Positions 44,129 through 52,700 of a stretch of 64,000 nucleotides of DNA are shown here, in pieces. How positions within the stretch are numbered: position 1 is the first letter of the stretch; each line of letters begins with the position of its first letter. The stretch lies in contig NZ_JACHFF010000002.1 of the NCBI RefSeq assembly GCF_014207425.1, positions 186,001 through 250,000 on the forward strand, read 5' to 3'. Position numbers and translations under genes: made by a program. This DNA is from Jeotgalicoccus coquinae (GTDB taxonomy: Bacteria; Bacillota; Bacilli; Staphylococcales; Salinicoccaceae). The notes below the pieces were generated by a model. It was not told where the DNA came from and ran no database searches. It was given only the letters and a program-made list of their open reading frames with translations.

Positions 44129-45553
44129 ATGAGATTAAATAGAACAAGATTTACAATGACATTTAATATTTCAGTAATACTGGTTTTTATACTTCTTATC
44201 TTTATTGCTCCATCGACTTTTCTTCAGGATTTCACACCTGAACAGCGAAGAACTGTGGGGCTTCTTGTACTTGCCATTTATCTATGGACCATTTCTCCTC
44301 TGCCGTCAGGAGCAGCGAGTATACTTCTTCTCGCGATGATGATGATTCTCGGACTTGTAGACTCAGTCGAAAGTGCAATGAGCGGATTTCTATCTTCTGC
44401 GCTTTATTTCATTTTAATTTTAACTATATTAAGCAGAGTGCTTGTGAAGACCGGTGTCGATAAAGTCGTCGCCTCGCAGCTGCTGAGATTGAATGAAAAA
44501 GGTCCTAAAGCGATAGCTGTTGCACTGCCGGTACTGATTGCAATACTCCCTGCACTTATGCCCTCCGCATTCGCACGGCTTAAAATGCTGCTGCCATTCG
44601 TAGACAGATTGAATGATTCATTCGGATTTTCAAATCACAGTGTTTTCAAGAAGTATGCATTATATGTTATCGGACTAATGAATCAGAACGGAACTATTAT
44701 AGTCTATACCGGCGGAGGCTTCCCGGTTTTAGCAGCTCAGCTTTTAAATGACTACAACGTTGCTGATCTGGGCTGGCTGGAATGGTTTCTTATTATTGCA
44801 CCGCCGCTTTGGCTGGCGCTGCTTATCGTAAATATATTTGCATGGAATTACTTTAAATATTCCTATCCATCCGAAACTCCGGACAGCCAGGTCCAAAAAG
44901 CAATTCAGCCTGAAAAGTATTTTGAAACACCACGGGAGAGAAAAAGATTCCAATTTGTAATAATGACTTTTTTGATGATGATTATAGTATGGGCATTGAC
45001 AGATAATAATGTCGTTCCGACCTTGTTACCGCCAATGATCTTGCTCGTTATTTACTCAATTCCGAAAATCGGTTTGCTGAATAATACAGATATCAGAGCA
45101 TTTGACTGGGAAAGCTTTCTGCTTCTCGGAGCCTCTTTTTCCATCGGTATTTTACTGGATCAGAATGGAACAGCCGCAGTAATAGCAGAACAGATGATGC
45201 AGTTTGTTCCGGAGAATTCCGGATTGATTTTCAAAATCATACTGGTCGCTTTAATTACTTTTGCATTCAGAATGATATTCATTGTTCCCTCATCCGCCAT
45301 AATAGTAATTTTCCCTGTCGTGGTTTCTTACGCAGACATCACCAACATACCTGTATTGAGTCTTGCATTCCTTGTAATTTTAATTGTGGGCGGTACAAAT
45401 ATTTTACCCATACATTCACCCACATCATATTTCGCTTTTCAATCAGGGGTTCTCAGTAAAAAAGATCATTATATAATCGCAGCATTTTCCACAGTCACAT
45501 TCATTATCACAGCAATAATCGCTGCATCAACTTATTGGATACTGTGGTTGTAA
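44129..45553 (+). CDS. SLC13/DASS family anion or dicarboxylate transporter
   Basis: About 474 aa and 11-12 helices. The DASS pattern RRTVGLLVLAIYLWTISPLPSGAASIL near the N-terminus and paired ligand/Na+-site loops (LMPSAFARLKMLLP; later FIVPSSAIIVIFPV and ILPIHSPTSYFAF) support membership. The usual SNT signatures are replaced (PSAFAR, PIHSPTS), so it is a divergent member. The ATG at 44129 follows GGTGGG. It sits 42 bp after a TetR gene and before a CitA-like sensor, which fits carboxylate uptake. Confidence 0.75.
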   Translation: MRLNRTRFTMTFNISVILVFILLIFIAPSTFLQDFTPEQRRTVGLLVLAIYLWTISPLPSGAASILLLAMMMILGLVDSVESAMSGFLSSALYFILILTILSRVLVKTGVDKVVASQLLRLNEKGPKAIAVALPVLIAILPALMPSAFARLKMLLPFVDRLNDSFGFSNHSVFKKYALYVIGLMNQNGTIIVYTGGGFPVLAAQLLNDYNVADLGWLEWFLIIAPPLWLALLIVNIFAWNYFKYSYPSETPDSQVQKAIQPEKYFETPRERKRFQFVIMTFLMMIIVWALTDNNVVPTLLPPMILLVIYSIPKIGLLNNTDIRAFDWESFLLLGASFSIGILLDQNGTAAVIAEQMMQFVPENSGLIFKIILVALITFAFRMIFIVPSSAIIVIFPVVVSYADITNIPVLSLAFLVILIVGGTNILPIHSPTSYFAFQSGVLSKKDHYIIAAFSTVTFIITAIIAASTYWILWL

Positions 45554-45614
45554 AAATAATCATTTGAAAATTTTGTCTCTTTCCTCCGAAGCAGAATCAG
45601 TCCCTTCTCTATTC

Positions 45615-45623
45615 TGTTATAAT
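45615..45623 (+). promoter_or_regulatory. Extended -10 promoter of the CitA-like two-component genes
   Basis: TGTTATAAT is an extended -10 element, 35 bp before the histidine kinase ATG. No good -35 is present, as expected for this promoter type. Confidence 0.45.
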
Positions 45624-45657
45624 AGGCAATAGTCTACTTGAGAAAGAATGATTATAT

Positions 45658-47280
45658 ATGAAGCGTTTTTTAGAAGTAAGTCTTGAAACTAAAATAAATG
45701 GGATATTGATTGGCGTTATAAGCCTGATTATCATTTCATTGTCAGCTTTTTACCTTTATCACTCAGGCAATGAATATTACGATAACGCAAAAAGACTAAC
45801 TCTCCAATCTGCAAAAACTATTTCTTTTTTACCATCAATAACTGACAGTGATAATTTAAAAGATAATGAAAAAATTCAGACGCTGACCAATCAGTATATT
45901 TTTGAGAATGATATAGATTTCGTTATTGTGAAAAATAAAGAAGGAACTATTCTGTCCCATCCAAACCCTTCAATGATTGGGGAACATGAACCATACGAGG
46001 AAGACATGCGTGCGAATATTTTTGGTGCTTACTATACGGAAGTAACCGATAAATATATAGAACCTGCTGTTATAGCCATAGCTCCTGTCTATACGGGAAA
46101 TGAAGTTAGGCAATTGAGCGGCGTAGTTAAAGTCGGTTATTTTGAAAGTAAAATTACTGAGAAAGTGCTGAATAAACTGTATCAGCTTTCATTCATTATT
46201 ATCTTTTTCATCATTCTAAGTTTCTTTATCAGCAGATGGTTTGGAAAATACATAAAATCAGAGACACTCGGTTACGAACCAAAAGAAATCACTATGATTC
46301 TTAAAAACCGGGAAAACATTTTTTCAGCTTTGGATGAAGGTATCATTGCGGCTGATTTATCCGGAAAAATTATTTATATTAATGAGGCGGCCCGTAAATA
46401 TCTCGGAAGCTCTGCAGGTACTCATGTGAATGATAATATTCATGATTATTTTAAAAACGATTTAGAAAAATATATAGATAAAAATGACAGCAATCATGGC
46501 ATCAGATATTTCGAAACTTATTTAAATGACAAAGAAATTGTCGTTATTGTTAATAATCTCTACGAAAAAGAAGAGCGTTCTGGTCACGTCATTATATTAA
46601 GAGATATGACAGAGATGTCCGAGCTTTCCAATAAACTAACAATTGTAGAATCACTCTTTGATGATTTACGAGCACAAAGCCATGAGTATAAAAACAGACT
46701 TCACCTTATTTCAGGATTGCTGGAAATGCAAAAATATCATGGCATACGGGATGTACTTGATGATGAAATAGATAATCTGGATTTATATGAAAAAAACCTG
46801 ATTGGTATCGAAGAAGACCGAATAAAAGCTCTGCTGATTGCCAAAATGAATAAAGCCGCTGAAAAACAGGTTAATTTCAAAATCGATGATCAGAGCCAGA
46901 TGATTCCCATTTTCGATAAACATAAAATTAACGCTCTGATTACTATTATCAGTAATCTCATTGATAATGCCATTGAAGCAGTACTCGATCAGAATGAACC
47001 TGAAATCAATTTCTATATTGGTTATTTTGACGGATGGATGGAAATTGTAGTTCAGGATAACGGCAGCGGTATAAATAATGAAGAGAATATCTTTAAAAAG
47101 GGTTATTCGACTAAGAACGGCGGTATCAACAGAGGCTACGGACTTTATAACGTTACTGCAAATGTTGAGCTTCTCGAAGGATATATAGACGTCAAATCCA
47201 GGAACGGTCAAACTGTATTTACGGTTGAAATTCCTATAGTCGAGGAAGGAGAATATAATATTGAAAATTCTTATAGTTGA
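45658..47280 (+). CDS. CitA/DcuS-type sensor histidine kinase
   Basis: 540 aa. Helix 1 (about 13-33), an extracytoplasmic PAS/PDC-like sensor (about 35-175, with FVIVKNKEGTILSHP and PVYTGNEVRQLSGVVKVGYF), helix 2 (about 178-198), a cytoplasmic PAS (220-320), then an HPK7-type kinase with AQSHEYKNRLHLISGLLEMQ carrying the phospho-histidine, and ATP lobe NLIDNAIEA, DNGSGI and GYGLYNV. CitA-type kinases sense citrate or C4-dicarboxylates. It overlaps the response regulator by 20 bp and lies directly before tctCBA, which it probably controls. Confidence 0.9.
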   Translation: MKRFLEVSLETKINGILIGVISLIIISLSAFYLYHSGNEYYDNAKRLTLQSAKTISFLPSITDSDNLKDNEKIQTLTNQYIFENDIDFVIVKNKEGTILSHPNPSMIGEHEPYEEDMRANIFGAYYTEVTDKYIEPAVIAIAPVYTGNEVRQLSGVVKVGYFESKITEKVLNKLYQLSFIIIFFIILSFFISRWFGKYIKSETLGYEPKEITMILKNRENIFSALDEGIIAADLSGKIIYINEAARKYLGSSAGTHVNDNIHDYFKNDLEKYIDKNDSNHGIRYFETYLNDKEIVVIVNNLYEKEERSGHVIILRDMTEMSELSNKLTIVESLFDDLRAQSHEYKNRLHLISGLLEMQKYHGIRDVLDDEIDNLDLYEKNLIGIEEDRIKALLIAKMNKAAEKQVNFKIDDQSQMIPIFDKHKINALITIISNLIDNAIEAVLDQNEPEINFYIGYFDGWMEIVVQDNGSGINNEENIFKKGYSTKNGGINRGYGLYNVTANVELLEGYIDVKSRNGQTVFTVEIPIVEEGEYNIENSYS

Positions 47281-47929
47281 AGACGATTTTAGAATAGCAG
47301 AAATGTACAAGGAATACTTGTTGAAAAATGCACCTGAAGACGAGATACACATTGCTCTGAATGCAGCTGAGAGTCTAAAAACCATACAGAACCACGATAT
47401 TAATCTCATGCTTGTAGATATTTACCTCCCCGATATGCATGGTGACAAATTAATAGAAAATGTTTTAAAACAATATCCTTATATGAACTTTATAGTAGTA
47501 ACAGCAAGTCAGGAAAGTGAAAAAGTTAAAAATGCGATGCAGCTCGGCGCACTATACTATTTAGTCAAGCCTGTAAAACTGGATAAATTAAGTGAGACTG
47601 TTAATGACTATAAAAAGAAAAATGTGACTCTTTCAAAATCAATTGAACTGGAACAAGATGATATAGATATGTATTTCGGGCGCATAGGGACACCTGCGGT
47701 AAACAGTCTTCCAAAAGGCATTGACCCATTGACACTTAAAAAGATTGAAGAAGTTTTTTCAAACCAGCATGAATGGACATCATCCCAGCTGGGTGAGCAT
47801 TTGGGAACTTCCAGAACAACGGTCCGAAGATATTTGGAATACATGAGAGAGTTGGGAAAGCTGACTGTTTCTCAGGATTTTGGAGATAAGGGACGGCCTG
47901 AAAAAAAGTATAAAAAGAACCTATCGTGA
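47261..47929 (+). CDS. CitB/DcuR-type response regulator
   Basis: 222 aa. The receiver domain has acidic pocket EDD near residues 7-9, phospho-acceptor aspartate in MLVDIYLPD and the conserved lysine in YLVKPVK. The C-terminal HTH (EWTSSQLGEHLGTSRTTVRR) is the CitB/DcuR/MalR class. The start is TTG at 47261, supported by GAAGGAG; translation is coupled to the kinase. Target is likely the tct operon 136 bp downstream. Confidence 0.9.
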   Translation: MKILIVEDDFRIAEMYKEYLLKNAPEDEIHIALNAAESLKTIQNHDINLMLVDIYLPDMHGDKLIENVLKQYPYMNFIVVTASQESEKVKNAMQLGALYYLVKPVKLDKLSETVNDYKKKNVTLSKSIELEQDDIDMYFGRIGTPAVNSLPKGIDPLTLKKIEEVFSNQHEWTSSQLGEHLGTSRTTVRRYLEYMRELGKLTVSQDFGDKGRPEKKYKKNLS

Positions 47930-47968
47930 ACTTTATGTTTTTTAATAACATAAAGTTCTTTATATTTT
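47929..47968 (+). terminator. Terminator-like hairpin after the response regulator gene
   Basis: AACTTTATGTT pairs with AACATAAAGTT, overlapping the stop codon and followed by CTTTATATTTTT. It separates the sensor unit from the tct operon. Confidence 0.7.
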
Positions 47969-47973
47969 TAACT

Positions 47974-47989
47974 TTGGTAGCGTTTACAT
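47974..47989 (+). promoter_or_regulatory. cre site (CcpA operator) of the tct operon
   Basis: The 16 bases from TTGGTAGC to ACAT fit the CcpA consensus WTGNNARCGNWWWCAW at every position. It overlaps the -35 of the putative tct promoter, so CcpA would block initiation when preferred carbon is present. Confidence 0.75.
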
Positions 47990-48011
47990 TTTAAGGTTAT
48001 CTATTTAAGAT
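47983..48011 (+). promoter_or_regulatory. Putative promoter of the tctCBA-lyase operon
   Basis: TTTACA (47983-47988), 17 bp, TAAGAT (48006-48011), 54 bp before the tctC ATG. The non-optimal -10 fits activation by a response regulator. Confidence 0.45.
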
Positions 48012-48064
48012 GAGTAGCAGTAACGAAAAATGAATTTTCAAACTATTGGAAGGGGATGTATTTT

Positions 48065-49060
48065 ATGAAAGGCCATATGAAAATATTTTCAGGAATCATG
48101 TTATCCGCTGCGCTAGTGCTCGCAGGGTGCAGCAGCGGTGACAGTTCAGCAGATTCGGACGCAGCTTATCCTAGTAAGAACCTTGAAATTGTTGCACCTG
48201 CAACACCAGGCGGCGGTTGGGATACTACAGCACGTGCTATGCAAAATGTTCTTGATTCAGAAGGACTTGTTGAATCAAATATGAACGTTGTTAATAAACC
48301 CGGAGGTGGAGGTGAAGTCGGCTGGCAATACCTTAAAGGTAAAGATGGCCATACGATTTCAATTAACTCGAGTCTCGTAATTGCTAACAACCTTTTAGGT
48401 CAAAGTGAACTTACATATGAAGATTTCACGCCATTAGCAGTTCTTGCTACAGAGTGGATGACAGTTGCAGTTCCAGGGGATTCTGAAATTGAAGATGGAA
48501 TCACGATGCTCGACCAACTGAAAGAAGATCCTAAATCACTGAAAATCGGTGTGGGTCCGGCTCTTGGAAATAATGACCATCTTTCTTTTGTACGTGTTGC
48601 AGAAGAGTATGGCGTAGATGTATCACAGCTTGATTACATGATTTACGAAAGTGGTGGAGACATTCTGACTGCTCTGATGGGCGGACATATTGACGTTGCT
48701 ACACTATCAATTTCAGAATCACTTGATCAGCATCTAGATGGCAGCATCAATATTATTGCTACAACTGCTGATGAACCAATTCCGGAAGATGAAAACATTC
48801 AGTCATGGCAGGATCAAGGTATTGACTTTACCTTCCCTCACTGGAGAGGAATCATGGGACCGCCTGATATGACAGAAGAAGAAATAGCATATTGGGATGA
48901 CACATTCGCCGAAATGGTTGAAACCGAAGGCTGGCAGCAGGTTCTGGATAACAACAGCTGGGATGACTATTACATGAACAGCGAAGAAACACGCGCTTTC
49001 CTTGACGAACAGAGCGTAATGTATGAAGACCTTATGAAAAAAGCAGGTTTAACTGAATAA
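48065..49060 (+). CDS. tctC: Tripartite tricarboxylate transporter, substrate-binding lipoprotein
   Basis: About 331 aa. Signal peptide with lipobox LAGC places C22 at the mature N-terminus, so the protein is a lipoprotein on the outer membrane face. The TctC fold motif LEIVAPATPGGGWDTTARAM and the anion-binding NKPGGGGEVGW are clear. It captures a tricarboxylate and delivers it to TctAB. The ATG at 48065 is better spaced from the AAGGGGA than the one at 48056. First gene of a cre-controlled operon. Confidence 0.92.
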   Translation: MKGHMKIFSGIMLSAALVLAGCSSGDSSADSDAAYPSKNLEIVAPATPGGGWDTTARAMQNVLDSEGLVESNMNVVNKPGGGGEVGWQYLKGKDGHTISINSSLVIANNLLGQSELTYEDFTPLAVLATEWMTVAVPGDSEIEDGITMLDQLKEDPKSLKIGVGPALGNNDHLSFVRVAEEYGVDVSQLDYMIYESGGDILTALMGGHIDVATLSISESLDQHLDGSINIIATTADEPIPEDENIQSWQDQGIDFTFPHWRGIMGPPDMTEEEIAYWDDTFAEMVETEGWQQVLDNNSWDDYYMNSEETRAFLDEQSVMYEDLMKKAGLTE

Positions 49061-49084
49061 TATAATCATAATACGGAAAAGTGG

Positions 49085-49534
49085 GTGGAGACCATTAGAT
49101 TTATAGTACCTTCAATCATATTATTAATTTCCGTAATCTATCTGATACTGACATTTAATTTACCTGAATCTAAAGTTGGAAATCCTACAGCAGCAATGAA
49201 CTATCCGCTGCTGATAGGTTTTTCACTTTTAGGACTGTCTGTTCTTTATATACTATCTGAAATTAAAGATAAGAAGAAAACATTTACGGCATTTAAAATA
49301 TTTGCTGATAAAGAGCTGACAATCAAAGTAATCGTTGTGTTGGTATTCTGCTTAGGTTACACATTATTATTTGAACGCATTGGCTTTTTAATTTCGACAG
49401 TTTTATTTTTAGGAGCTTTATTATTTTTAATAAACGGAAGACGCAAATGGTTAATGAATATTACTGTGGCAGTTTTATTTTCATTTATTTCATGGTACAC
49501 GTTCGCAGAACTGTTAAGCGTCAGTTTGCCGTAG
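49085..49534 (+). CDS. tctB: Tripartite tricarboxylate transporter, small membrane subunit
   Basis: 149 aa with four hydrophobic segments, the TctB size and layout, ending in FISWYTFAELLSVSLP. The start is uncertain: GTG at 49085 is used here, but its ribosome site is poor, and a rare ATT at 49093 would sit better behind GGTGGAG. It lies between tctC and tctA, 24 and 13 bp away. Confidence 0.85.
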   Translation: METIRFIVPSIILLISVIYLILTFNLPESKVGNPTAAMNYPLLIGFSLLGLSVLYILSEIKDKKKTFTAFKIFADKELTIKVIVVLVFCLGYTLLFERIGFLISTVLFLGALLFLINGRRKWLMNITVAVLFSFISWYTFAELLSVSLP

Positions 49535-49547
49535 GGGAGGCTTATCG

Positions 49548-51053
49548 ATGGGTGTAGATTGGAATAGTTTTTTTGAAGGTTTAACAACGGCCATGAGTCT
49601 CCAAAATATAATATTCATCATTCTCGGCGGACTTCTTGGAACGATTGTCGGTATGCTTCCAGGACTTGGTCCTGCCACAGCAATAGCAGTTCTTATTCCT
49701 ATTACGTTTGGAATGGATTCGACCAGTGCACTGGTGCTTCTCGGTGCAATTTACTACGGAGCAATGTACGGTGGTTCCAGAAGTTCGATATTAATCAATA
49801 CACCGGGTGATGGATCAGCAATTGCAGCAACATTTGACGGCTACCCTATGACCAGAAAAGGACAAGCTGGTCAAGCTTTAACATTGGCCACAATTGCTTC
49901 TTTAATTGGTGGTACTATAGCGATTGTAGGATTTGTATTTCTTGCTCAACCATTAGCAAACTTTGCATTGCGGTTTGGTCCTGCAGAATACTTCTTCCTG
50001 CTGTTATTCACACTTTCAGCTGTAGTTTCTCTTGCAAAAGGAAACATGATCAAAGGCTTTGTTTCAATGGCTCTTGGTCTCCTTATAACAACAATTGGTG
50101 TTGATTCACAGTCAGGTGTATATCGTTATACATTTGATATTCCACACCTGAGCGAGGGAATCGATTTTCTAGTAGTTATTATCGGTATTTACGCTGTAGG
50201 GGAAGTACTTTATAATATTTTACTTCTTAATGATGACAGCCAGAGAATTAAAGAAAGTGTCGGTAAAACCTGGATTACAAAAGAGCAGTGGAAACGTTCA
50301 TTCTGGCCGATGATCCGCCAGTCTCCGGTAGGTTTCCTAATTGGTATACTTCCAGGTGCCGGCGGTTCAATCGCATCTATGATCAGTTATTCAACTGAAC
50401 AGCAACTATCTAAAAAAAGTGATGAATTCGGTAAAGGTGCTCCAGAAGGTCTTGCAGCACCAGAATCTTCAAATAACGCGGCAGCAGTTGGTGCATTTAT
50501 ACCAATGCTTACTATGGGAATTCCGGGTTCAGGTACAACAGCAGTAATCCTTGGAGCCCTTATAATGCTCGGACTGCAGCCTGGACCAATGCTGTTCCAG
50601 AATCAGCCGGATGTCGTGTGGACATTCATCAACAGTTTATTCATCGGTAACATTGCACTTGTTATTATGAATATACTTTTAATCGGTGTCTTAATTAAGA
50701 TTTTAAAAACACCGCCTAAAGTACTCTATCCAATTATATTAGTGCTTGCATTTATTGGGACATATACACTCGGGTATAGTATTGTCGACTTTGCTATCCT
50801 GATGATTTTTGGAGTTATTGGTCTGTTTATGAAGATTCTTAACATTCCTACTGCACCGCTCATTCTTGCAGTTATAATCGGCCACCAGCTGGAACAGAAC
50901 TTCAGAATGGCAAGTGTAAGTTACGATAATGTCTTTGCAATGATGACTGCTTCACCAATAGCAATTTTATTTGCAGTATTAACTGTGTCATCTGTATTTC
51001 TTCCTATGATACTTGGACGTCTTTCAAGAGTAAAAGTTAATAATAAAGGATGA
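49548..51053 (+). CDS. tctA: Tripartite tricarboxylate transporter, large membrane subunit
   Basis: 501 aa, 11-12 helices. TctA signatures: GTIVGMLPGLGPATAIAVLIP near residue 35, YGAMYGGSRSSILINTPG near 75, and the second-half repeats GFLIGILPGAGGSIASMISY and TMGIPGSGTTAVILG. It is the Na+-driven permease for citrate-like substrates. A strong GGGAGG precedes the ATG. The lyase gene follows 6 bp later. Confidence 0.94.
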   Translation: MGVDWNSFFEGLTTAMSLQNIIFIILGGLLGTIVGMLPGLGPATAIAVLIPITFGMDSTSALVLLGAIYYGAMYGGSRSSILINTPGDGSAIAATFDGYPMTRKGQAGQALTLATIASLIGGTIAIVGFVFLAQPLANFALRFGPAEYFFLLLFTLSAVVSLAKGNMIKGFVSMALGLLITTIGVDSQSGVYRYTFDIPHLSEGIDFLVVIIGIYAVGEVLYNILLLNDDSQRIKESVGKTWITKEQWKRSFWPMIRQSPVGFLIGILPGAGGSIASMISYSTEQQLSKKSDEFGKGAPEGLAAPESSNNAAAVGAFIPMLTMGIPGSGTTAVILGALIMLGLQPGPMLFQNQPDVVWTFINSLFIGNIALVIMNILLIGVLIKILKTPPKVLYPIILVLAFIGTYTLGYSIVDFAILMIFGVIGLFMKILNIPTAPLILAVIIGHQLEQNFRMASVSYDNVFAMMTASPIAILFAVLTVSSVFLPMILGRLSRVKVNNKG

Positions 51054-51059
51054 TGAAAA

Positions 51060-51968
51060 TTGACTTGGATTATTGAAGAATCAAAAAGCCAGCAGCAGCT
51101 GGCTTCAGATTTTATGGAGCATGTAAAAAAAGATAATGCATTACCAGTAGTGGGAGCTCATGATGGCATGAGCTCCCTTTTGGCAAAAAAATGCGGTTTT
51201 AATCATCTGTATCTTTCCGGTGGCGCACTGTCGGCAAGTATGGGTATTCCTGACATAGGGCTTTTGACTCTGGAAGATGTCGCCGGCCGTGCACGTGAAA
51301 TTATAAGAGCATCAAATCTTCCCCTGCTGGTTGATATCGACAACGGGTTTGGAGAACCTTTAAATGTGGCACGGACATGTCTCGAAATGGTCGAAGCAAG
51401 GGTAGCTGCTGTTCAAATCGAAGATCAGCAGATTCCTAAAAAATGCGGACATTTAAACGGGAAAAAACTGATTTCTGAAGATGATATGGTTAAAAAGATT
51501 CAAATGATTAAAAAGACTGCCCCAACGCTTAAAATTGTTGCACGCTCTGATGCATATGCTGTGGAAGGGATGCCAGGCATGACTGAAAGGCTTCACGCAT
51601 ATATAGAAGCCGGTGCCGACATCGTATTTCCCGAGGCAATGCGTTGTGAAGATGACTTCCGCTTTATGCGAAAAGAATTTGATGTTCCTGTACTTGCCAA
51701 CATGACTGAATTCGGCAAAACAGACTATATTGACCTTGCAACTTTTTCTGACATAGGAATTAATCTGGTTATCTTTCCTGTAACTTCACTCAGGGCTGCC
51801 GCTTATAATGTCGAAGAAACTTATAAAGTAATAAAAGAAAAAGGCACTCAGAAATCTGTACTGGATAAACTCCAGACGCGCCAAGAGCTGTATGAAATTC
51901 TTAAACTGCACGAATATGAAGAAATGGATTCTAAAATTGCACGTACAGTACTGCCGGTGAACAAGTAG
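51060..51968 (+). CDS. Isocitrate lyase/PEP mutase family enzyme, methylisocitrate-lyase-like (PrpB)
   Basis: 302 aa TIM barrel. LLVDIDNGFGEPLNVART has the Mg2+-binding aspartates, VQIEDQQIPKKCGHLNGK holds the catalytic cysteine in KKCGH, and VARSDAYA follows, all as in 2-methylisocitrate lyase. It starts at TTG with AAGGA 9 bases upstream. It is the last gene of the tct operon, yet no methylcitrate synthase or dehydratase (prpC, prpD) is in the window. It may cleave an imported 2-methylisocitrate or related tricarboxylate directly. Confidence 0.85.
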   Translation: MTWIIEESKSQQQLASDFMEHVKKDNALPVVGAHDGMSSLLAKKCGFNHLYLSGGALSASMGIPDIGLLTLEDVAGRAREIIRASNLPLLVDIDNGFGEPLNVARTCLEMVEARVAAVQIEDQQIPKKCGHLNGKKLISEDDMVKKIQMIKKTAPTLKIVARSDAYAVEGMPGMTERLHAYIEAGADIVFPEAMRCEDDFRFMRKEFDVPVLANMTEFGKTDYIDLATFSDIGINLVIFPVTSLRAAAYNVEETYKVIKEKGTQKSVLDKLQTRQELYEILKLHEYEEMDSKIARTVLPVNK

Positions 51969-52165
51969 ATGACTGAGCAAGTATATAGTGCGCCCAATAG
52001 TAGAATCGGTTATATTATCTGAAACAGTAATTCTCTTGCCGAAGAATATTATTTATTTTATGTCCCGGTCCCATTTTATATTCTACGCTTGAATTCCAAG
52101 CCGTAATCATTACATTTTTTAATTAATAAATGTATACTCAAATTAAAAATAAGGCGGGATAATAA

Positions 52166-52648
52166 ATGAGCAGTATTTATGATATAGAAGTTGAGTCTAC
52201 AGTCCACAGCACTTATAAGTTAGATAAGTACAAAGATCATGTAATAGTCATAGTAAACACAGCAACAAAATGCGGTTTAAGCGGACAGTTTGACGGACTT
52301 GAAAAGCTGTATCAGCAATACAAAGATCAGAAGTTTATCATTCTAGGTTTCCCATGTAACCAGTTTGCCAATCAGGAGCCGGGCAGCGCGGAAGAGGCTG
52401 CTGAGTCTTGCAAAATTAATTACGGCGTTACTTTCCCAATTCATGAAAAAATTAATGTTAACGGTGAGAATGAACACCCGTTGTACACTCATTTAAAAGA
52501 ACAGCAGGGCGGATTGCTCGGCAGTAAAATCAAATGGAACTTCACTAAATTTGTAATAGACAGAAACGGTGAAGTTGTAAAACGATTCAGTCCAAAAGAC
52601 GAACCTGAAAAAATGGATAACCTGATCCAGGAACTGCTGGAACAATAA
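52166..52648 (+). CDS. Glutathione-peroxidase-family thiol peroxidase (BsaA-like)
   Basis: 160 aa, thioredoxin-like fold. The peroxidatic cysteine C36 is in NTATKCGLSGQ, the resolving-side motif is GFPCNQFANQEPG, and KWNFTKFVIDRNG provides the catalytic Trp/Asn. In Firmicutes these proteins usually use thioredoxin rather than glutathione, reducing peroxides. GGCGGGA precedes the ATG. The 197-bp gap before it holds no gene I can see. Monocistronic. Confidence 0.9.
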   Translation: MSSIYDIEVESTVHSTYKLDKYKDHVIVIVNTATKCGLSGQFDGLEKLYQQYKDQKFIILGFPCNQFANQEPGSAEEAAESCKINYGVTFPIHEKINVNGENEHPLYTHLKEQQGGLLGSKIKWNFTKFVIDRNGEVVKRFSPKDEPEKMDNLIQELLEQ

Positions 52649-52690
52649 AAAACTGCCTCGCCGGATAATACCGGTGAGGCAGTTTTTTTG
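52647..52690. terminator. Bidirectional terminator (Gpx / RND)
   Basis: AAAAACTGCCTCgCCGG pairs with CCGGtGAGGCAGTTTTT, between convergent genes. Confidence 0.9.
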
Positions 52691-52700
52691 TTATGTTTTT

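Noticed and set aside
51972-52140. Possible short gene between the lyase and Gpx genes
   Set aside because: No start with a ribosome site and no sizeable frame in the gap.
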